Source: Flavobacterium alvei | Lineage (GTDB): Bacteria > Bacteroidota > Bacteroidia > Flavobacteriales > Flavobacteriaceae | Reading direction: 5' to 3' | Length of the DNA stretch: 64,000 nt | NCBI RefSeq assembly: GCF_002920895.1 | Contig: NZ_PQVG01000003.1 | Span: 124,001 to 188,000 of the forward strand | In this document: piece after piece, positions 54,471 to 62,924 of the stretch | Layout of the letters: each line of letters begins with the position of its first letter | How positions within the stretch are numbered: the first letter of the stretch is position 1 | Program-made: the position numbers and the translations under genes | The notes under the pieces: generated by a model | Databases searched by the model: none | What the model was told of the DNA's origin: nothing | Seen by the model: only the letters and a program-made list of their open reading frames with translations

Positions 54471-55544
54471 ATGAAAATAAACTTCCAAAAAACCTATAAG
54501 TTTGCCGTTATATCGGCTTTGTATATAAGTCTTTTTGCTTCTTTTTTTGCTCTTTTTTTAGCAAAAGCGATATTTAAAATTCCATTCAAAAGTTTGCTTT
54601 TGTTTGGATTTTTTTTTCTTTTCTTTGTTTATATCTTTTCCTTTATCGTATTGCAATATAGAGTCGAAAAATTCATTTACCGAAGGGTAAAAAAAATCTA
54701 TGACGATATTTCTCTTTTAGAATCCAGTACTTTTATAGATCAGCCTATTACTACTGATATGGAAGCCTTGACAAGGGAAGTTAAAAAGTTTGCTACCGAC
54801 AAAAAACTCGAAATAGAAATGCTTAAAGTTCGAGAAAAGTACCGAAGAGAATTTCTGGGCAATGTTTCTCACGAGTTGAAAACCCCGTTGTTTACCGTCC
54901 AAGGTTATATTTCTACACTACTTGATGGTGCGATGGAAGATAAAAATATTCGAAAAAAATATTTGAAGCGTGCCGAAAAGGGAGTCGAACGATTAATTTA
55001 TATTGTCGAAGACTTAGATATGATTACCAAATTGGAAGTAGGCGATTTGAATCTCGAAATTTCAGAATTTGATGTTGTCGAATTAATTCAAAATGTTTTT
55101 GATTTATTGGAGATGAAAGCCGATAAAAAGAAGATTACCTTGGCGTTTGAGAACGATCACATTCAACCCGTTTTTGTGAAAGGGGATAAAGACAAATTGC
55201 AGCAACTTGTAGAGAATTTGATTGTCAACTCCATAAAATATGGTAATGAAGGTGGGCTAACCGAAGTGAGTATCATCAATTTGAGCAAGAAAAAAGTTTT
55301 AGTTCGAATTACAGATAATGGTGAAGGAATAGAACAACAAAATCTTCCAAGAATTTTTGAACGTTTTTATCGAGTGGATAAAAGTGGAGCTCGAACAGAA
55401 GGCGGTTCAGGATTGGGATTGGCAATTGTAAAACACATTGTCGAAGCTCATAAAGAAAAGATATATGTAGAAAGTGAATATGGAATTGGCTCAGAATTTT
55501 CTTTTACTTTGACAAAAGCTAGGCTAAATATCAAAACAAATTAA
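54471..55544 (+). CDS. PhoR-like sensor histidine kinase
   Basis: A 357-residue inner-membrane kinase. Two helices (about 11-32 and 40-61) are separated by only a few residues, so there is almost no periplasmic sensor, as in PhoR. The dimerisation domain has His134 in NVSHELKTPLFTVQ. The ATPase domain shows the N box (LVENLIVNSIKYGNEG), G1 box (ITDNGEGIEQQN) and G2 box (GGSGLGLAIVKH). It partners the response regulator 38 bases upstream. Like other PhoR proteins it may sense phosphate status through the Pst system and PhoU rather than directly. Confidence 0.92.
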   Translation: MKINFQKTYKFAVISALYISLFASFFALFLAKAIFKIPFKSLLLFGFFFLFFVYIFSFIVLQYRVEKFIYRRVKKIYDDISLLESSTFIDQPITTDMEALTREVKKFATDKKLEIEMLKVREKYRREFLGNVSHELKTPLFTVQGYISTLLDGAMEDKNIRKKYLKRAEKGVERLIYIVEDLDMITKLEVGDLNLEISEFDVVELIQNVFDLLEMKADKKKITLAFENDHIQPVFVKGDKDKLQQLVENLIVNSIKYGNEGGLTEVSIINLSKKKVLVRITDNGEGIEQQNLPRIFERFYRVDKSGARTEGGSGLGLAIVKHIVEAHKEKIYVESEYGIGSEFSFTLTKARLNIKTN

Positions 55545-55693
55545 GAGATTTAATTAACAAATGGATAATCTAATTTTTGATGATTAAATAATTGAAAAAC
55601 AAACAGTTGTATTTTATTTTTGATTGTACCCTTCAAGTTTTACATTAATATATCGTCAAATCATCATTAATTTATCATCAATATAATGTTATG

Positions 55694-55726
55694 TTAACAT
55701 TAGCTTAACATTGCAATCTACCTTTG
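55694..55726 (+). promoter_or_regulatory. Pho-box-like direct repeat and -7 element upstream of the porin gene
   Basis: TTAACAT occurs at 55694-55700 and 55705-55711, an 11-base period. After 7 further bases comes TACCTTTG (55719-55726), matching TA-N2-TTTG. The ATG is at 55749. The layout mirrors that before pstS. Confidence 0.65.
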
Positions 55727-55748
55727 CAAAAAAATTAAATCATAAAAA

Positions 55749-57086
55749 ATGAAAAAGATTTTATTTGCAAGTTTACTTTTTGTTTCATTTGCAACTCAAG
55801 CACAAGATGTCAAAAAAGACGAAATCAAAAAAGAAGTAGTTCGTATTTTAGATTCTATCAATTCAGTTAACAAGGAAAAGCAAGTTGATAAAGAAAAACA
55901 AGTTGCAAAAGAGAAAGCCGACAAAGAAAAAGCGGATAAAGAGGCTTGGTACAACAAATTGTCTATCCGTGGATATGTGCAAGTTCGCTACAACGGATTA
56001 TTTTCTACAAATGACAAAGTATCTTGTGAACAATGTGACAAATCTTGGGGAACAACTTCAACCGCTCCAGATGCAAAATCAAACAATGGTTTTTTTATAA
56101 GAAGAGCTCGTCTTGTGTTTTCGGGGCAAGTTCATCCTAATGTATATGTTTATTTTCAACCTGATTTTGCAAGTTCACCAGGGTCAGGTGTAAATCATTT
56201 TGCCCAAATTAGAGACGCTTATGCTGATATTTCTTTTGACAAAAAAAGAGAATTCAGAGTTAGATTGGGTCAAAGTAAAATACCTTTTGGATTTGAAAAT
56301 TTGCAATCAAGTCAAAATCGTTTGACTTTAGACCGTAACGACGGATTGAATAGTGCTGTGGCTAATGAACGCGATTTAGGAGCATTTTTTTACTGGGCTC
56401 CTGCTGAAATCAGAGAACGTTTTGCGATGCTTGTAAAAGAAGGATATAAAGGTTCGGGAGATTATGGTGTGTTTGCTTTTGGAGCTTATAATGGGCAAAC
56501 CGCAAATAAATCAGAAGCAAATAGAAACCTACATGTAGTAACTAGAGTAACCTATCCGTTTGTTATTGGAAATCAAATAATCGAGCCAGGTTTACAAGCC
56601 TACACAGGAAAATGGGCTTTTACTAGCGAATTATCGACCGGAGTAACAACTCCAAATAAACAATACACCTTAGATCAACGAGTAGGAGCTACTTTTGTAT
56701 TGTATCCAAAACCATTTGGTATCCAAACAGAGTACAACATTGGAAAAGGACCACGTTATGATAAGGTGACTAACACAGTTGATGTTTCAAGTCTTGAAGG
56801 TGGATATATTACTTTGAATTATAAATGGGATGTAAATTTAGCCAAACACCATTTTTTATATCCTTTTGCTAAATTTCAATACTATGATGGTGGAAAGAAA
56901 TTTGAAAAAGACGCTAGAAGTTATGTGGTAAGAGATTATGAATTGGGTCTAGAATGGCAACCATTCAAAGCATTCGAATTAGTAGCCGAATGGGTGATTG
57001 CTGACAGAACATTCGAAGATAGTGCACTTCCAAACAACAGACAGCGTGGAAATTTATTAAGACTGCAAGCACAATTTAATTTTTAA
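55749..57086 (+). CDS. Phosphate-selective porin (OprO/OprP-type) outer-membrane channel
   Basis: A 445-residue porin. After an 18-residue signal peptide there is a Lys/Glu-rich helical segment (residues about 20-57, repeats of EKQV and KEKADKE) probably forming a coiled-coil trimer stalk. The 16-strand barrel follows, with GYVQVRYNG, FFIRRARLVFSGQVHPNVYVYFQ (partly quoted), LRLGQSK-like RVRLGQSKIPFGFENLQSSQ and the aromatic C-terminus LRLQAQFNF. The family forms anion channels for phosphate and polyphosphate. A TTAACAT direct repeat precedes it, and pstS is next, supporting a phosphate role. Confidence 0.92.
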   Translation: MKKILFASLLFVSFATQAQDVKKDEIKKEVVRILDSINSVNKEKQVDKEKQVAKEKADKEKADKEAWYNKLSIRGYVQVRYNGLFSTNDKVSCEQCDKSWGTTSTAPDAKSNNGFFIRRARLVFSGQVHPNVYVYFQPDFASSPGSGVNHFAQIRDAYADISFDKKREFRVRLGQSKIPFGFENLQSSQNRLTLDRNDGLNSAVANERDLGAFFYWAPAEIRERFAMLVKEGYKGSGDYGVFAFGAYNGQTANKSEANRNLHVVTRVTYPFVIGNQIIEPGLQAYTGKWAFTSELSTGVTTPNKQYTLDQRVGATFVLYPKPFGIQTEYNIGKGPRYDKVTNTVDVSSLEGGYITLNYKWDVNLAKHHFLYPFAKFQYYDGGKKFEKDARSYVVRDYELGLEWQPFKAFELVAEWVIADRTFEDSALPNNRQRGNLLRLQAQFNF

Positions 57087-57100
57087 ATTTCATTCAATAA

Positions 57101-57143
57101 AAAAAAGAGGCTATTTCTGAAATCGGGAAATAGCCTCTTTTTT
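57101..57143 (+). terminator. Strong terminator after the porin gene
   Basis: A perfect 17-bp stem (57101-57117 with 57127-57143; core GAGGCTATTTC) with a 9-base loop ends in a T-run, 15 bases after the porin stop. It isolates the porin from pstS. Confidence 0.93.
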
Positions 57144-57228
57144 TTGACTTTGAAGATTACCCTAGTTTTTCTTTATCGTAAAACAATTGTAAAAACAACC
57201 CAAATAGTAAAGATTGAATAATACTAAC

Positions 57229-57262
57229 ATAACACAGACTTAACATTGCGATTATACATTTG
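57229..57262 (+). promoter_or_regulatory. Pho-box-like direct repeat and -7 element upstream of pstS
   Basis: ATAACAC (57229-57235) and TTAACAT (57240-57246) are spaced 11 bases apart. After 8 bases comes TACATTTG (57255-57262). The TTAACATTGC and TA-N2-TTTG arrangement is the same as before the porin gene. Confidence 0.62.
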
Positions 57263-57287
57263 TCAAAAATTAAAAACAATATCAAAA

Positions 57288-58121
57288 ATGAATACAACTA
57301 AATTAAGAATTGCAGCCTTGTTAGTAGTCGTAATGACTATTGGATATTCGTTTACTACTTTGAGTAAAATAACGATTAAAGGTTCAGATACAATGGTTAT
57401 TTTGTCCCAACAATGGGCAGAAGCTTATATGAAAAAACACCCAGGAACTACTATTCAAGTTACAGGAGGTGGATCGGGTGTTGGTTTGGCAGCCTTGCTT
57501 AACGGTTCTACGGATATAGCCAATTCAAGTCGTCCAATTAAACCTGCAGAAGTTGAAAAGTTAAAAGCAAAATACAATAAAAGCGGAATCGAAATTGCTT
57601 GTGCTAAAGATGGTTTGTCTGTTTTCTTGAACAAAGGAAATACAGTTTCTGAATTGACAATAGCACAATTAGGAGATATTTTCTCTGGAAAAATTACCAA
57701 CTGGAAACAAGTAGGTGGAGCTGATGCCAAAATCCAATTGTACGGAAGAGAAAGTAGTTCAGGAACTTTCGAATTTTTCAAAGAACACGTAGTAAAAACT
57801 GATTTTTCTCCAGCTTGTCAAACTTTGCCAGGAACTGCTGCGATTGTTAATGCAGTGAAAAAAGATAAATATTCTATTGGTTACGGTGGTGCAGCTTATG
57901 CCGAAGGCGTGAAAGATTGTAAAGTAAAAAAAGATGCTAAAAGCAAAGGTGTTTTACCAACTGAAGCAACAATAAAAAACAAAACGTATCCAATTTCAAG
58001 ATACTTATATATGTATTTGAAATCGAAACCAACTGGCGAAACCAAAGCATTTATTGATTGGGTTTTGAGTCCAGAAGGTCAAAAAATGATTGCTGCAGTA
58101 GGATATTTTCCAGTAAAATAA
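57288..58121 (+). CDS. pstS: Phosphate ABC transporter substrate-binding protein
   Basis: A 277-residue periplasmic phosphate-binding protein from the ATG at 57288; the frame reaches 57246 but those codons lie in the promoter. Residues 1-24 are a signal peptide or membrane anchor without a lipobox Cys. The phosphate-binding motifs are KGSDTM near the start, TGGGSGVGLAALLNG, RESSSGTFEFF and IGYGGAAYAEG. The length fits the shorter PstS family. It hands phosphate to PstCAB. It is separated from pstC by a small terminator, consistent with higher expression. Confidence 0.95.
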   Translation: MNTTKLRIAALLVVVMTIGYSFTTLSKITIKGSDTMVILSQQWAEAYMKKHPGTTIQVTGGGSGVGLAALLNGSTDIANSSRPIKPAEVEKLKAKYNKSGIEIACAKDGLSVFLNKGNTVSELTIAQLGDIFSGKITNWKQVGGADAKIQLYGRESSSGTFEFFKEHVVKTDFSPACQTLPGTAAIVNAVKKDKYSIGYGGAAYAEGVKDCKVKKDAKSKGVLPTEATIKNKTYPISRYLYMYLKSKPTGETKAFIDWVLSPEGQKMIAAVGYFPVK

Positions 58122-58131
58122 TAAAACATGA

Positions 58132-58164
58132 AATTCCTCTCTATTCATTGGAGAGGGATTTTTT
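58132..58164 (+). terminator. Attenuating terminator between pstS and pstC
   Basis: AATTCCTCTC (58132-58141) pairs with GAGAGGGATT (58151-58160) through 10 positions including one G-U, followed by TTTT. Partial read-through would give more PstS than PstCAB. Confidence 0.75.
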
Positions 58165-58185
58165 ATGAATTCTTAAATCTAATAA

Positions 58186-59412
58186 ATGAATTCTCCACTT
58201 CCAAAAGAACCCACTTTTACCAAAGAAAGTTTAAAAAAACAATTCAGACTTTCTGAATTTCTTGCTGAAAAAGTTATTTCTTCGGTAGCCTTTCTTTCGA
58301 TTGCTATCATTTTCTTGATTTTTATTTTTGTTTTCAAAGAGTCGCTGCCGCTTTTTAGTGCAGCTGAAAAAGTCCAAGTTCAAACGGAAACGCAAACAAT
58401 TACTGGCGCAACAGTTGAAACCTACGGAAGCGAAACTTCAACAGAAAGCGAGCCAGAAACCTATGGCGAACCAGCCGAAAGTTTAGAACCCGAAACCTAC
58501 GGAACACCTACAGAAGAGTTGAATCCAGTAGCTGAAGAAAGTTCAGAACCCGAAACCTACGGAACGGTAACCGAAGATTTGAATCCCGATTCTGCTTCAG
58601 AAGAAGTAGTTGCTGTTGACGAAAAAGTTACCCAAAACAACGAAGGAGAGGATAGAACGTGGAGTACTTTTTTCACTACCGAATGGGTGCCCGTTTCCGA
58701 TAATCCTCGTTTTGGATTAATTGCTTTGCTTATTGGAACTTTAAAAGTTACCTTAATTGCAATGTTGATTGCTGGTCCTTTGGCAATTTTAGCGGCAGTT
58801 TATACTTCTTGTTTTGCATCCAATAGAAGAAAAGAAATCATCAAACCGATTATCGAAATGCTAGCGGCTTTTCCGTCTGTTGTGATTGGATTTTTTGCAA
58901 TGATGGTTTTGGCTACTTTTTTCCAAGATATTTTTGGCTATGATTCCAGATTGAATGCTTTTATTGGCGGCGTGGCGATGGCATTGGCTGCGATTCCAAT
59001 TATTTATACCATTTCAGAAGATGCTTTATCGGCAGTTCCTAAAACCTATACCGAAGCCAGTTTGGCATTAGGAGCCAGCAAAGCTCAAACCGCTTTTTCG
59101 GTGATTTTGCCAGCAGCTACTCCGGGAATTTTTGCAGCCTTACTTTTAGGTGTAGGTCGTGTTTTTGGCGAAACAATGATTGCTTTAATGGCAACAGGAA
59201 ACGCCGCTTTATTGTCGGCAAATCCATTTGAAAGTGTGCGAACTTTTGCTGCAACTATTGGTTCTGAAATGGCCGAAACAGTTTTTGGAGAAACTCATTA
59301 TAGTGTGTTGTTTTTCATCGGTTCGTTGCTTTTTATTTTCTCTTTCATATTAAATGCCGTAGCGGAATTTTATGTCAAAGGAAAATTAATCAAAAAATTC
59401 CAAGGTAAATAA
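58186..59412 (+). CDS. pstC: Phosphate ABC transporter permease PstC with periplasmic repeat insertion
   Basis: A 408-residue inner-membrane permease, about 90-100 longer than usual. The first helix is at about 31-50. Residues 58-172 are a hydrophilic, acidic periplasmic insertion containing ETYG at 78, 91, 103 and 123, the last two in a 20-residue repeat (EPETYGTPTEELNP and EPETYGTVTEDLNP). The rest is the standard permease: six-helix binding-protein-dependent domain with TYTEASLALGASKAQTAF as the EAA coupling loop and ARVFGET-like GRVFGETMIALMATGN. It forms a heterodimer with PstA. The repeat domain is not part of the transport fold and may contact the envelope or PstS. Confidence 0.95.
   Translation: MNSPLPKEPTFTKESLKKQFRLSEFLAEKVISSVAFLSIAIIFLIFIFVFKESLPLFSAAEKVQVQTETQTITGATVETYGSETSTESEPETYGEPAESLEPETYGTPTEELNPVAEESSEPETYGTVTEDLNPDSASEEVVAVDEKVTQNNEGEDRTWSTFFTTEWVPVSDNPRFGLIALLIGTLKVTLIAMLIAGPLAILAAVYTSCFASNRRKEIIKPIIEMLAAFPSVVIGFFAMMVLATFFQDIFGYDSRLNAFIGGVAMALAAIPIIYTISEDALSAVPKTYTEASLALGASKAQTAFSVILPAATPGIFAALLLGVGRVFGETMIALMATGNAALLSANPFESVRTFAATIGSEMAETVFGETHYSVLFFIGSLLFIFSFILNAVAEFYVKGKLIKKFQGK
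58417..58590 (+). repeat. 60-bp tandem repeat inside pstC
   Basis: A 21-base run beginning AGAACCCGAAACC at 58486 recurs exactly at 58546, a 60-base period. The sequences after each copy stay similar (GAAGAGTTGAATCC and GAAGATTTGAATCC). Shorter GAAACCTA words at 58419 and 58457 are degenerate relatives. Confidence 0.85.
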
Positions 59413-59413
59413 T

Positions 59414-60361
59414 ATGGAAAATACAATGGATATAATAGAAAATCCGTTTTCTAAATCGAATAATAACAAAGGCAAAGAAATTAAAGAAAAAGCAGTAATT
59501 GGGATTACTCAAATTGCGGTTCTTTTGATAATTGCCATCTTATTTGTTATTTTAGGAATCATTATTTACCAAGGACGCGATAAGTTTTCTTGGGAATTCA
59601 TTAGTTCCTTTCCAACAGATGGAATGACTAAAGGTGGAATATTTCCAGCCTTGATTGGAACTTTTATTTTGGTTATTGTAATGTCGATTGCGGCAGTTCC
59701 TTTTGGGACAATCACAGCAATTTACTTAACAGAATACGCTCATGAAAAATCGAAATTTGCAGCAGCGGTTCGGTTTTCAATTCGAACATTGGCAGTAGTA
59801 CCTTCGATCATTTTTGGACTTTTCGGATTGGGCTTTTTTATCCAATTTATGGGAAAAGGAATGGATTCGACTTTTAATGGAGGCGAATTGCATTGGGGGC
59901 AACCCAATATTCTTTGGGCGAGTTTAACAATGGCGTTATTGACTTTACCTGTGATTATAGTTTCAGTAGAAGAAGCCTTGAAAACAATTCCAAGAGAATT
60001 GCGAGAAGCGAGTTTAGCATTGGGAGCAACCAAATGGCAAACGATAAAACAAGTCGTTTTTCCGGGTTCTATTTCTGGAATTATGACAGGAACAATTCTT
60101 GCAGTGAGTAGAGGTGCTGGCGAAGTAGCCCCTATTTTATTTACAGGAGCAGCTTATTATTTGGCCACATTGCCAGGTTCTTTGAGCGACCAATTTATGA
60201 ATTTGGGCTATCACGTTTATATTATGTCAACCCAATCTTCGGATGTCGAGAAAACAATGCCTATTCAATTTGCAACTACATTGGTGTTGTTGATTTTAAC
60301 ATTATCATTGAATTTAGTTGCAGTAGTTATTAGATCCAGAATTAGAAGAAAAGCAAAATAA
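59414..60361 (+). CDS. pstA: Phosphate ABC transporter permease PstA
   Basis: A 315-residue inner-membrane permease, partner of PstC. Six helices are predicted, the first at about 33-52. The ABC coupling loop reads REASLALGATKWQTIKQVVFPG. SRGAGEVAPILFTGAAYY and the periplasmic FISSFPTDGMTKGGIFPALIGT are PstA hallmarks. It starts 1 base after the pstC stop, so the two are translationally coupled. The spacer after it begins with a dispersed repeat. Confidence 0.96.
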   Translation: MENTMDIIENPFSKSNNNKGKEIKEKAVIGITQIAVLLIIAILFVILGIIIYQGRDKFSWEFISSFPTDGMTKGGIFPALIGTFILVIVMSIAAVPFGTITAIYLTEYAHEKSKFAAAVRFSIRTLAVVPSIIFGLFGLGFFIQFMGKGMDSTFNGGELHWGQPNILWASLTMALLTLPVIIVSVEEALKTIPRELREASLALGATKWQTIKQVVFPGSISGIMTGTILAVSRGAGEVAPILFTGAAYYLATLPGSLSDQFMNLGYHVYIMSTQSSDVEKTMPIQFATTLVLLILTLSLNLVAVVIRSRIRRKAK

Positions 60362-60413
60362 AGATTGCAGATTTCAGATTAACGATTTTTGATTGCAGAT
60401 TAAAAATCGTATT
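60362..60413 (+). repeat. Dispersed post-stop repeat, copy 2 (after pstA)
   Basis: The element starts at the base after the pstA stop. Its core 60376-60401 matches the reverse complement of 20377-20402 at 24 of 26 positions. Words AGATTGCAG and GATTGCAGATT are repeated inside it. Confidence 0.75.
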
Positions 60414-60435
60414 TTCTATCAAATAAAAATATAAA

Positions 60436-61194
60436 ATGAGAGATATAAAAATACAGGTTAACGATTTATCTTTATACTACGGCGAAAAGAAAGCATTAAA
60501 AGAAATTTCGATGCAGATTCCTGCCAATAAGGTCACTGCTTTAATCGGGCCTTCGGGTTGTGGTAAGTCAACCTTTTTGAGATGCATTAACCGAATGAAT
60601 GATTTGATTCCGAGTGTAAAAATCACCGGAGAAATGCTAGTTGAAGGCGTTGATATTTACGATAAAAATGTCGATGTGGTTAACATTCGAAAAAAAATCG
60701 GAATGGTTTTTCAAAAATCGAATCCTTTTCCGAAATCTATTTATGAAAATGTGGCTTACGGACCAAGAATTAACGGTTTGAAAGACAAAACACAATTAGA
60801 CGAAATCGTTGAAACTTCTTTGCGTCAAGCTGCTATTTGGGATGAATTCAAAGACCGATTAGACGATTCGGCTTTGGGATTATCGGGAGGTCAACAACAA
60901 CGTTTGTGTATTGCTAGAACATTGGCTGTAAGCCCAGATATTATTTTGATGGACGAACCAGCAAGTGCTTTGGATCCGATTTCAACTTCAAAAATTGAAG
61001 AATTGGTGCATCAATTAAAAGAAAATTACACCATTATTATTGTGACTCATAATATGCAACAAGCTGCTAGAACTAGCGATCATACCGCATTTTTTTATAT
61101 GGGAGAATTGATTGAAATGGGGAAAACAAATGCTATATTTACCAAACCAGAAAAGAAACAAACCGAGGATTATATCACGGGAAGATTTGGATAA
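60436..61194 (+). CDS. pstB: Phosphate ABC transporter ATP-binding protein
   Basis: A 252-residue cytoplasmic ATPase that drives PstCA. Walker A is GPSGCGKST (about 38-46), the Q-loop lies in [19 protein letters not shown], the ABC signature is [16 protein letters not shown], Walker B is [13 protein letters not shown] and the switch His is in [30 protein letters not shown] is the PstB-specific segment. It follows pstA after 74 bases of repeat-rich spacer and precedes phoU. Confidence 0.98.
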   Translation: MRDIKIQVNDLSLYYGEKKALKEISMQIPANKVTALIGPSGCGKSTFLRCINRMNDLIPSVKITGEMLVEGVDIYDKNVDVVNIRKKIGMVFQKSNPFPKSIYENVAYGPRINGLKDKTQLDEIVETSLRQAAIWDEFKDRLDDSALGLSGGQQQRLCIARTLAVSPDIILMDEPASALDPISTSKIEELVHQLKENYTIIIVTHNMQQAARTSDHTAFFYMGELIEMGKTNAIFTKPEKKQTEDYITGRFG

Positions 61195-61201
61195 TGGTTT
61201 A

Positions 61202-61234
61202 AATTGGTTAATCATTTAATTGTTTTAACCAATT
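61202..61234 (+). repeat. Hairpin and word repeat between pstB and phoU
   Basis: AATTGGTTAA (61202-61211) and TTAACCAATT (61225-61234) form a 10-bp stem. Further AATTAACTAATTGACC words follow to 61256. It begins a few bases after the pstB stop. Confidence 0.65.
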
Positions 61235-61276
61235 AACTAATTGACCGATTGACCTTTTTAAACTAAAAATTGTAAG

Positions 61277-61954
61277 ATGACACATTTTGAAATGGAATTA
61301 GAAAAACTAAAAAACGTAATTATAAAAATTGGGACTCTTGCTGTTAGCCAAGTTGGCGAATCGGTTAAAGCCCTTTTGTTTGAACCTATTGAAGGGAAAG
61401 AAGTCAAGAAAACCGAAATAAAAATTGATAAATTAGATGTGAAAATCGACGAAATTTGTCAAAGTATTTTTGCTTTGCAACAACCAGTAGCTTCTGATTT
61501 GCGTTTTATTATGGCTTCCATGCAAATAAGTAACGAGATTGAAAGAATTGGTGATTTGGCGGTGAGTGTTATAAAAAGAGCCAAAAACATTAAGGAAAAG
61601 CACGATTTAATCACAAAGTTTGAAATAGGAGATTTGGCCAAAGAAGTTGAATTGATTACTGCAAAAACTAATGAGTGCCTATCGACACTAGACGAAAAAA
61701 CAATCGCCGAAATTTTAACTTTGAATAAAAATATCAAAACTAAAGGCGATGAAATAATCGACCACATTATTGATGAAATGAAATCCCATTCTAAAGTAGT
61801 GGTTTCAGGAACTAATTTGGTTATAGCATTAAAACATTTAGAGCGCATCTCAGATCATTGTTCTAATGTGGCCGAATATGTTTATTTTATGGTGAATGCT
61901 AAAATTATTAAACACGAAAAACACGATGATTTGAATATAAATTTAGATAAATAA
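61277..61954 (+). CDS. phoU: Phosphate signalling protein PhoU
   Basis: A 225-residue cytoplasmic protein made of two three-helix bundles. Each bundle carries a PhoU metal-cluster motif: EIERIGDLAVSVIKRA in the first and LERISDHCSNVAEYVYFM in the second (E/D-x3-D pattern). Related PhoU proteins link the Pst transporter to the PhoR kinase and hold the regulon off when phosphate is plentiful. It is the last gene of the pst operon, as in many bacteria, and is followed by a strong terminator. Confidence 0.96.
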   Translation: MTHFEMELEKLKNVIIKIGTLAVSQVGESVKALLFEPIEGKEVKKTEIKIDKLDVKIDEICQSIFALQQPVASDLRFIMASMQISNEIERIGDLAVSVIKRAKNIKEKHDLITKFEIGDLAKEVELITAKTNECLSTLDEKTIAEILTLNKNIKTKGDEIIDHIIDEMKSHSKVVVSGTNLVIALKHLERISDHCSNVAEYVYFMVNAKIIKHEKHDDLNINLDK

Positions 61955-61971
61955 TCTAATATTTCTCTTGA

Positions 61972-62016
61972 AACCGCCCATTTCGCATCAAAATTATAAG
62001 ATGGAAATGGGCGGTT
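61972..62016. terminator. Terminator after phoU
   Basis: A perfect 13-bp stem (AACCGCCCATTTC with GAAATGGGCGGTT) with an inner CATC/GATG stem and a T-run lies between convergent genes ending at 61954 and 62029. Confidence 0.9.
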
Positions 62017-62028
62017 GTATTTTTAAGA

Positions 62029-62760
62029 TTAAACATTTCCTTTTTTCTTATCGTCTTTCCAAGTAATGTAGCCTAGAATGGCATTAAAAAAATAGAAAAT
62101 ATATTTTACTGTATTGGCAATATTCATTTGCAAGATATTTTGAACCATTTTGGTTAAATTATAGATTTGCCACATAAACCAATTATCGGGATACATCCTA
62201 GCCATATTAAAGGTGCCTCCAAAAGTCAATCCCGCTGGAATTGTTACTGCAAAAAACAATTTCCAATCAATCGATTTTTCAGATAAATATCTGAAGGCAA
62301 TATAGTTTAATAGAAAAGAAAAAACAAAACCTAGAATTAAATTTCTATAAAAAATAAAATCTACAGAACGAAGAACTTTGCTTTTCTTCCAAGCTTTGAA
62401 AACGAGATAATTCCCAATAAAGGTTACAGGATAAGTCAAAATTGCACCAATATTCCCGAGTAAATAGTCGATAGAACCACTCAAGAAAGTATTGCAAGTA
62501 GATAAAATATTTCCAATATTATTTTTCTTGGTTACCAATCTGTTACCAATCATCGAAAGACTAGTATTTACAATTGAAAGATAACCCAAATAAAAAACAT
62601 ATTTCTGATGCTGAAATGTAAAATTGAAAACCGTTTTTTGGTATTCTAAAATAAAGGATGCGGTAATTACAATCACTAAACCAATGATATCCAAATAAGA
62701 ACTATTGGTTATTGATTTAATCTGTTTTATTGATTTTTCGGAAAGTGAAAGTGAGTTCAT
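62029..62760 (-). CDS. PnuC-like nicotinamide mononucleotide/riboside transporter
   Basis: A 243-residue membrane protein from the ATG at 62760; the frame reaches 62778 only by a TTG. Seven to eight helices are predicted. The C-terminal region YPDNWFMWQIYNL and KYIFYFFNAILGYITWKDDKK matches PnuC-family ends (a Trp-rich helix and the NAIxGYxxW motif). The central SIDYLLGNIGAILTYPVTF segment is also PnuC-like. It may import nicotinamide riboside or a related vitamin. No nadR-like kinase gene is adjacent, so the substrate is uncertain. Confidence 0.75.
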   Translation of the reverse strand: MNSLSLSEKSIKQIKSITNSSYLDIIGLVIVITASFILEYQKTVFNFTFQHQKYVFYLGYLSIVNTSLSMIGNRLVTKKNNIGNILSTCNTFLSGSIDYLLGNIGAILTYPVTFIGNYLVFKAWKKSKVLRSVDFIFYRNLILGFVFSFLLNYIAFRYLSEKSIDWKLFFAVTIPAGLTFGGTFNMARMYPDNWFMWQIYNLTKMVQNILQMNIANTVKYIFYFFNAILGYITWKDDKKKGNV

Positions 62761-62924
62761 CCAATTGTGTTTAGGCAAATATATAAAGATTATTATCCAA
62801 ATTCCTTGCTTTTATTTCAACATCAAAAGAAAAATATTATTTTCTTGCAAAGGAAATAGTCAACTTAATGATACAAAGAGAATAGACTTGGAACTATAAG
62901 ATTTACAAATAAAAACAAGAAAAT

